A stretch of 8,094 nucleotides of DNA from Chloroflexota bacterium (lineage in GTDB: Bacteria; Chloroflexota; Limnocylindria; Limnocylindrales; CSP1-4): positions 1 through 8,094 of the forward strand of contig SCTE01000516.1 of the NCBI GenBank assembly GCA_004298915.1. The letters are read 5' to 3'. The translations under genes were made by a program, and so were the position numbers. Position 1 is the first letter of the stretch. The number at the start of each line of letters is the position of its first letter. The notes beneath the pieces are model-generated. The model had not been told where the DNA came from, searched no databases, and saw only the letters and a list, made by a program, of their open reading frames with translations. Positions 5,927 through 8,094 of the stretch are shown in pieces.

Positions 5927-8094
5927 ATGAACACCACGACGCAGATCTCGCGGACCGCCGGGCGGTCCCTCGACTCCCGGTTCGGACGCCACGCGCCGCA
6001 CGGTCAATGGATGACCGCGCTGCTCACGGCGTCGATGCTCACGCTCCTGGGGGTCGCCCCGATCGCGGCGGCGTCAGAGGCGATGGCGCCGGCGTGCTCG
6101 AGCGTGAACCTGCGAGCGAGTACCTCGACGAGCTCCTCGATCAAGGCATCGCTGTCTCTCGGCAACATCCTGACGGTCTCCGGGACCGTGAGCGGTTCCT
6201 CGTGGGGGACGTCGTGTCCGACCTGGAAGTCCGGGTCGAGCTGGTACACCGTGACGTACGTGAACGGCCGCTCGGTCTCGTCGCTGTACGGGATCGCGGT
6301 GGTCTACGCCGCGACCGGCGTGCTGATCCCGGCTGCCCCGCCCGTGCCCACGGCCTCGCCGACTCCCACCCCGACCCCGACCCCGACCACGGCCGTCACA
6401 CCTGCTCCATCGATCGCGCCGGTCCCGACCCTCGGGGCCACGCCGGGGCCGTCAGCCTCCCCTGGTCCCGCGGGCGCCTCGTACGTTCCCGCCTGCGCAG
6501 GGGTCAACCTTCGAACCAGCCCCTCGACCAGCGCATCGGTCAAGACGTCGCTGTCCCTGGCCAATGCCGTGGCCGTGTCAGCGACGGTCACCGGAACCTC
6601 GTGGGGGACGAGCTGCCCGGGTTGGAAGTCCGGCTCGAGTTGGTACCGGGTCACCCACGTGAATGGCCAGCCGGTCTCGGCCATCTACGGCGTCGCTGCC
6701 CTGTATGCGGCGACCGGCGTCCTCAAGGCCGGTCCTCCGGTCGCGACAACGCCGCCGCCGACGCCGACGTCGACACCGGCACCGGCGCCGACCGTGACGG
6801 CCGCACCCACGCCGACCCCGTCGCCCTCGCCGACCTCGACCTCGACCCCGACACCGACGACGGCCACCTCACCGACCGGCACGGTGCTTGTCCCTGGCTG
6901 CGACGGGATCAACGTTCGGACCGGGGCGGCCACGACCGCCAGCGCCAAGGTCAAGCTCGATCGCTCCAGCACGGTGACCGTCACCGGGACGACGACGGGT
7001 GGCCCGTGGTCGGCCACCTGCCCGGCGAGCCGATCCGGATCCGGCTGGTACGTGATCAGCCAGGTCAACGGCCAGCCCGTCTCCGCTGCGTACGGCGTTT
7101 CCGCGCTCTATGCGGCGACGGGGGTTCTCGTGGCCCCGACGACATCGTCCGGCGGCAGCCTGACCACGCTCGGCACGTCGACCGCCTTCTTTGGGCGCGG
7201 ATTCGGGCACGGGGTCGGGCTGTCCCAGTACGGCGCCCGCGGACGTGCCCTGGCCGGCCAGTCGGCGGCCGAGATCCTGGCCCACTACTACACGGGGACG
7301 ACGATCGGCACGATTGCCACGGACACGCCCATCCGCGTCCTCCTCCTCGACGACTTCGCTCCCACCGCCGGCACCCCGCTCACGATCTACGGCCGGGGCG
7401 GCAGCTGGACAGTCGGTGGCATCGCCGACACCTTCCCGGCCGACGCCCGTCTGCGGCTCTTCCCGCCATCGGGTTCCAGCGGGTGGCGAACGGTCGTCGA
7501 TTCGGCTGGTGGCCAGGTCCTGTTCGATGGCCCGGCGGCTGCCGACTTCCAGGTCACGCCGGCCACCGATGCGACGACCATCCAGCTCTTCTCGAAGCCG
7601 TCCACGAACGACCTGTACCGAGGCACCATCCGAATCAAGGTCTCGGGCTCGACCCTCGACGCGATCAATCTCCTGCCGCTCGAGACGTACCTGCGGGGGG
7701 TGGTCCCGTCCGAGATGCCGACCTCCTGGCCGCTCGAGGCGCGCATCTCCCAGACCATCGTCGCCCGGTCGTATGCGGCCTACCATCTCGTTGCCAGCGG
7801 TACGTATGACGTCTTCGACGACACGCGTTCCCAGGTCTACCTGGGCGTTCGGCGCGAACACCCCGACGCCGACGCCGTCATCCTCGCCACGGCCGGGCAG
7901 GTCGTGCGGAGCGGATCGTCGATCGCGAACACGCTCTTCCACTCGACCGCCGGCGGCTGGACCGAGAACAACGAGAACGTCTACGTGTCGGCCACCGGCG
8001 CCAAGGTAGCCGGGGTCTACGGCTACCTGCGGGGATCATCGGACCGCGACCCGTCGGGTGCCTCGTATGACGCCGCCGCGCCGTTCGCCACGTG
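5927..8094 (+). CDS. secreted SpoIID/LytB-domain protein with three SH3b-like repeats, 3'-truncated by window edge
   Basis: The frame stays open to the window end: 722 codons, no stop. A hydrophobic segment (about 29-48, ending APIAAA) is a signal peptide with a long Arg-containing N-region. Then come three 77-residue SH3b-like modules (57-133, 190-266, 325-401) joined by Pro/Thr/Ala linkers, and from about 420 a SpoIID/LytB domain. The domain has GRGFGHGVGLSQYGARG (about 423-439), 'ILAHYYTGT', 'YRGTIRIKV', LPLETYLRGVVPSEMP with the conserved Glu596, 'ARSYAAY', 'SQVYLGV' and 'HSTAGGWTE'. SpoIID is a lytic transglycosylase acting on stem-peptide-free glycan strands. LytB-type members act on vegetative wall, which I think likelier here; the SH3 modules probably bind wall. 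In frame, a TGA at 5816 closes the upstream side, and 5927 is the first ATG; an ATG at 6011 (residue 29) would give a tighter signal peptide. Neither has a clear ribosome site. Only the extreme C-terminus should be missing. Confidence 0.9.
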   Translation, partial: MNTTTQISRTAGRSLDSRFGRHAPHGQWMTALLTASMLTLLGVAPIAAASEAMAPACSSVNLRASTSTSSSIKASLSLGNILTVSGTVSGSSWGTSCPTWKSGSSWYTVTYVNGRSVSSLYGIAVVYAATGVLIPAAPPVPTASPTPTPTPTPTTAVTPAPSIAPVPTLGATPGPSASPGPAGASYVPACAGVNLRTSPSTSASVKTSLSLANAVAVSATVTGTSWGTSCPGWKSGSSWYRVTHVNGQPVSAIYGVAALYAATGVLKAGPPVATTPPPTPTSTPAPAPTVTAAPTPTPSPSPTSTSTPTPTTATSPTGTVLVPGCDGINVRTGAATTASAKVKLDRSSTVTVTGTTTGGPWSATCPASRSGSGWYVISQVNGQPVSAAYGVSALYAATGVLVAPTTSSGGSLTTLGTSTAFFGRGFGHGVGLSQYGARGRALAGQSAAEILAHYYTGTTIGTIATDTPIRVLLLDDFAPTAGTPLTIYGRGGSWTVGGIADTFPADARLRLFPPSGSSGWRTVVDSAGGQVLFDGPAAADFQVTPATDATTIQLFSKPSTNDLYRGTIRIKVSGSTLDAINLLPLETYLRGVVPSEMPTSWPLEARISQTIVARSYAAYHLVASGTYDVFDDTRSQVYLGVRREHPDADAVILATAGQVVRSGSSIANTLFHSTAGGWTENNENVYVSATGAKVAGVYGYLRGSSDRDPSGASYDAAAPFAT
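6095..6325 (+). repeat. SH3b-like repeat 1 of the SpoIID-type protein
   Basis: Residues 57-133 of the protein. The module opens CSSVNLR and closes YAATGVL, with TSCP at repeat positions 39-42. About 53 of 77 residues match repeat 2 by hand alignment without gaps. VNLR near the start and the later WY...V..G pattern resemble bacterial SH3 modules. The extra loop with Cys41 is not typical of them. Confidence 0.8.
6326..6493 (+). other. Pro/Thr/Ala-rich linker 1
   Basis: Residues 134-189 form a 56-residue low-complexity linker dominated by Pro, Thr, Ala and Ser, with no Cys or Trp. It is expected to be extended and is possibly a spacer through the cell wall or a glycosylation target; both are inference. 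Confidence 0.75.
6368..6388 (+). repeat. ACCCCG hexamer tandem repeat coding Thr-Pro
   Basis: Three copies of ACCCCG plus ACC lie in frame and encode alternating Thr-Pro in the first inter-module linker. The hexamer unit keeps frame when copies are gained or lost, so linker length could vary between strains. Confidence 0.75.
6494..6724 (+). repeat. SH3b-like repeat 2 of the SpoIID-type protein
   Basis: Residues 190-266. It is the same length as the other two modules, opening CAGVNLR and closing YAATGVL, with Cys at positions 1 and 41. It is the closest relative of repeat 1 (about 69% identical residues) and about 56% identical to repeat 3. DNA-level similarity with repeat 1 is also visible, for example the shared CCTCGTGGGGGACG at 6198 and 6597. 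Confidence 0.8.
6725..6898 (+). other. Pro/Thr/Ser-rich linker 2
   Basis: Residues 267-324 form a 58-residue low-complexity linker, nearly the same length as linker 1, again Thr-Pro and Ser-Pro rich and free of Cys. It separates repeats 2 and 3. Confidence 0.75.
6899..7129 (+). repeat. SH3b-like repeat 3 of the SpoIID-type protein
   Basis: Residues 325-401. It opens CDGINVRTG, the most canonical bacterial-SH3 opening of the three, and ends YAATGVL. Cys at repeat positions 1 and 41 is kept although the surrounding loop differs. It is the most divergent copy and adjoins the SpoIID domain through a linker of only about 20 residues. Confidence 0.8.

Noticed and set aside
6361..6390. Short CCCGAC-type tandem repeats as a possible CRISPR or regulatory repeat
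   Set aside because: The unit is a hexamer in frame with Thr-Pro codons of a linker, with no spacers; coding low complexity explains it.
5809..7809. Long + strand frame of 666 codons
   Set aside because: It is a shadow of the SpoIID-type gene in another frame: Arg/Asp/His-rich, without domains, and its stop falls inside the SpoIID domain of the real frame. The real frame (from 5927) has no stop before the window end.

Overview
This is an 8.1-kb window from a G+C-rich bacterial chromosome, roughly two thirds G+C by eye, with strong third-position G/C. That bias produces many long false reading frames. Seven protein-coding genes are supported, two of them cut by the window edges. I see no rRNA, tRNA, insertion sequence, phage gene or CRISPR array. 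The secreted SpoIID-type protein with SH3-like repeats and Pro/Thr linkers, the Tat-exported flavin oxidase and the single-domain housekeeping genes suggest a free-living, probably soil or freshwater, high-GC monoderm-type bacterium. Chloroflexota is my first guess and Actinomycetota the second; this is inference with low confidence.

Layout. (1) Positions 2-1784, + strand: the end of iolB (5-deoxyglucuronate isomerase, myo-inositol catabolism) overlaps by 14 bases a divergent transaldolase-family gene, so the two are almost certainly one operon whose other inositol genes lie to the left of the window. (2) Positions 1855-3465, - strand: a Tat-exported FAD-dependent amine oxidase, convergent to the operon. 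(3) Positions 3466-3772: a divergent intergenic region with several small dyad symmetries and a possible promoter for a leaderless transcript. (4) Positions 3773-4456, +: a six-helix membrane protein of unknown function. It overlaps tail-to-tail by 16 bases with (5) 4441-5223, -: an exported SIMPL-domain (DUF541) protein. (6) Positions 5395-5751, +: a small VOC/glyoxalase-fold protein. (7) From 5927 past the right edge, +: a large secreted protein with three 77-residue SH3b-like repeats, each with a conserved cysteine pair, joined by Pro/Thr-rich linkers and followed by a SpoIID/LytB peptidoglycan domain with its conserved Glu.

Only iolB and the transaldolase gene show clear functional linkage. 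The rest look like independent single-gene units in alternating orientation, several with good Shine-Dalgarno sequences. The two observations most worth following are the transaldolase homologue coupled to iolB, which raises the question of what it does in inositol breakdown, and the modular SpoIID protein with triplicated, cysteine-paired SH3-like modules. I did not find a clearly new multi-gene system.
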